From positions 1 to 37,556 of IMG/VR virus record IMGVR_UViG_3300046001_000987: a stretch of DNA of 37,556 bases; one strand, 5' to 3'. The translations under genes were made by a program, and so were the position numbers. Source of the DNA: a virus. Shown one piece after another: positions 36,564 to 37,556 of this stretch. Within the stretch, counting starts at the first letter, position 1. The number at the start of each line of letters is the position of its first letter. The notes beneath the pieces are model-generated. The model was not told where the DNA came from. It saw only the letters and a program-made list of their open reading frames with translations, and did not search any database.

Positions 36564-37556
36564 TTATTCCAAAAGAAGAATGTTGTTAGGTATGTATTGT
36601 GTCATCAACCAGTTTGAGCCGTCGGACACCAAAGTCGTCTGGTCTCCTGAACTGGCCAACAGGATGGACGTACCCGTCGCCCCACCGGTCAAAGGTACCA
36701 CGTTCGACGACGCTGACACAACCGCTTGGACTTGGTAGTTCTGAAACCGCAAAACCCGACCTGACCAGCTTGAAGCTGTTGGCAAAGTCACCGTACAGGT
36801 TGATCCAGTCTTGTTGTTGATCAGCCAAACTTCAGTGTCCGCAACTGTGAAGTCAGCAGTCTTAGTGACAGGGGCAGACGGCGCAAAGTAGTCTGTGTTG
36901 ACCACCGCAGCCGAAATGGCCGTGCCGTTACCTTTTAAGATGCCACTGATGGTGGTCGATAGCGTCAGCGCAGGCGTTGCCCCTCCGCTTGATGTACCAG
37001 CAAAGCCATTAGCCGACACGACAGAGACAGCGGTGACAGTTCCTGTTGTTGGGGTTGTCCACGTAGGGGTCACACCTGATCCAGCAGATGTAAGTACTTG
37101 ACCTGCTGTTCCTTGTGCCGCATCAAAACTAAGTGTTCCTGTAACGCTTAAATCTACAAAATTTGCGTTTTTAGCAGTTGTAGCCCCAATAGTCATATTG
37201 TCAATTGTTCCCACATTAGTAGGAGCAATTTCAATAGAACCTGTACCACTAGGTTTTATGTGGACATGACCCGTACCTGTTGGACTAATATCAATTTGTG
37301 CATTTGCACCGTTTAAATTGGTAGAAACATTGATGGACATATTATCGCCACCGCCAGCACCAACACTCATTTGGGTTGTGCCTGACGCATTTTTAAGCGA
37401 TAAGCCAGCAGAATTTGATGCTTGAACTATGGGTGTAGTAACACTAGTAGAAGCCGCAAATGTTGTAACGCCCGTAGTTGCACCTGTATCGTTAATTGTG
37501 ACTACAGAGTTTTGAATCAGCTTGCCGGTAACGCCATCAAACCGCGCAATAGCCTC
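36564..37556 (-). CDS. Tail fibre protein, C-terminal part (gene split by window ends)
   Basis: Continuation of the gene that begins at 774; the frame is open upstream to the right edge. The section from 37427 down contributes about 287 residues: repeats of NDTGATTGVTTFAAST type, LDITGTGHVHIKP-like beta segments, GQVLTSAGSGVTPTWTT (a second copy of the GQVLTS motif of the N-terminal part), and a C-terminal beta domain (DTEVWLINNKTGSTCTVTLPTASSW, then GRVLRFQNYQVQAVVSASSNVVPL) that ends ILLASSGDQTTLVSDGSNWLMTQY. The C-terminus is a probable receptor-contacting tip (inference). Bases 37428-37553 repeat 1-126. Confidence 0.85.
   Translation of the reverse strand, partial: EAIARFDGVTGKLIQNSVVTINDTGATTGVTTFAASTSVTTPIVQASNSAGLSLKNASGTTQMSVGAGGGDNMSINVSTNLNGANAQIDISPTGTGHVHIKPSGTGSIEIAPTNVGTIDNMTIGATTAKNANFVDLSVTGTLSFDAAQGTAGQVLTSAGSGVTPTWTTPTTGTVTAVSVVSANGFAGTSSGGATPALTLSTTISGILKGNGTAISAAVVNTDYFAPSAPVTKTADFTVADTEVWLINNKTGSTCTVTLPTASSWSGRVLRFQNYQVQAVVSASSNVVPLTGGATGTSILLASSGDQTTLVSDGSNWLMTQYIPNNILLLE
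37428..37553. repeat. Right copy of terminal direct repeat
   Basis: Identical to 1-126. The following last three bases (CTC) differ from the bases after the left copy (GTT), changing one codon from Asn to Glu in the fibre. This is most simply assembly-edge error or strain variation. Confidence 0.93.

Noticed and set aside
1-37556. CRISPR array, tRNA genes, diversity-generating retroelement, insertion sequences
   Set aside because: No repeat-spacer pattern, cloverleaf sequence, reverse transcriptase or transposase could be recognised by reading. The seven-copy array has palindromic units with short variable spacers unlike CRISPR.
37554-37556. Asn-to-Glu codon change at the right edge as real variation
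   Set aside because: Only three terminal bases differ and contig edges are error-prone; no support for biological variation without reads.

Overview
The window is an essentially complete tailed-phage genome with podovirus (P22-like) virion architecture. The first 126 bases recur exactly at positions 37428-37553, so the sequence closes into a circle of about 37,427 bp. The cut falls inside one tail-fibre gene, which is therefore split between the two ends. Circular closure without defined termini fits headful packaging. No integrase, excisionase or cI/Cro-type repressor is recognisable, so a lytic or non-integrating life style is more likely. The host cannot be read from the sequence. Base composition and the style of the small accessory proteins suggest a freshwater or soil proteobacterium, perhaps Burkholderiales (inference).

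Layout. (a) A leftward late operon starts at 16539, runs to base 1, continues round the circle and ends at 30108. Its order is terminase small and large subunits, three small proteins, portal, a cassette of receptor-binding and accessory proteins, scaffold, coat, head proteins, gp4-like and gp10-like head-completion proteins, fibres, then three ejection proteins (236, 512 and 614 aa, in the same order and nearly the same sizes as P22 gp7, gp20 and gp16), several small membrane proteins, a 3-TM holin and an M15 peptidase endolysin. (b) A 0.64 kb non-coding hub lies at 16540-17183. It holds seven copies of a 20-bp palindrome (AAGTTAGT-N4-ACTAACTT) followed by eight DnaA-box-like 9-mers, including a tandem triplet and an inverted pair. 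This looks like the replication origin plus a regulatory array. (c) A rightward, GC-rich, GGCC-rich operon of small orphan genes (17184-19874) ends at a strong terminator. (d) A leftward replication block (25961-19951) encodes a Cas4/AddB-like Fe-S nuclease, a probable ssDNA-binding protein, a family A DNA polymerase with the Leu762-type substitution, and a primase-helicase. (e) A rightward block (26031-30238) is divergent from (d) across a palindromic promoter region. It encodes a VRR-NUC nuclease, an SNF2-type helicase and a chain of tightly overlapping small genes.

How it works together (inference). The origin hub lies between the late genes and the early small-gene operon, where initiator or regulator binding could coordinate replication with transcription. 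Blocks (d) and (e) supply DNA synthesis and recombination. The late operon builds a P22-type head and short tail with at least five modular fibre or spike proteins, then lyses the cell. Several genes shorter than 60 codons are supported by ATGA start/stop overlaps and ribosome-binding sites.
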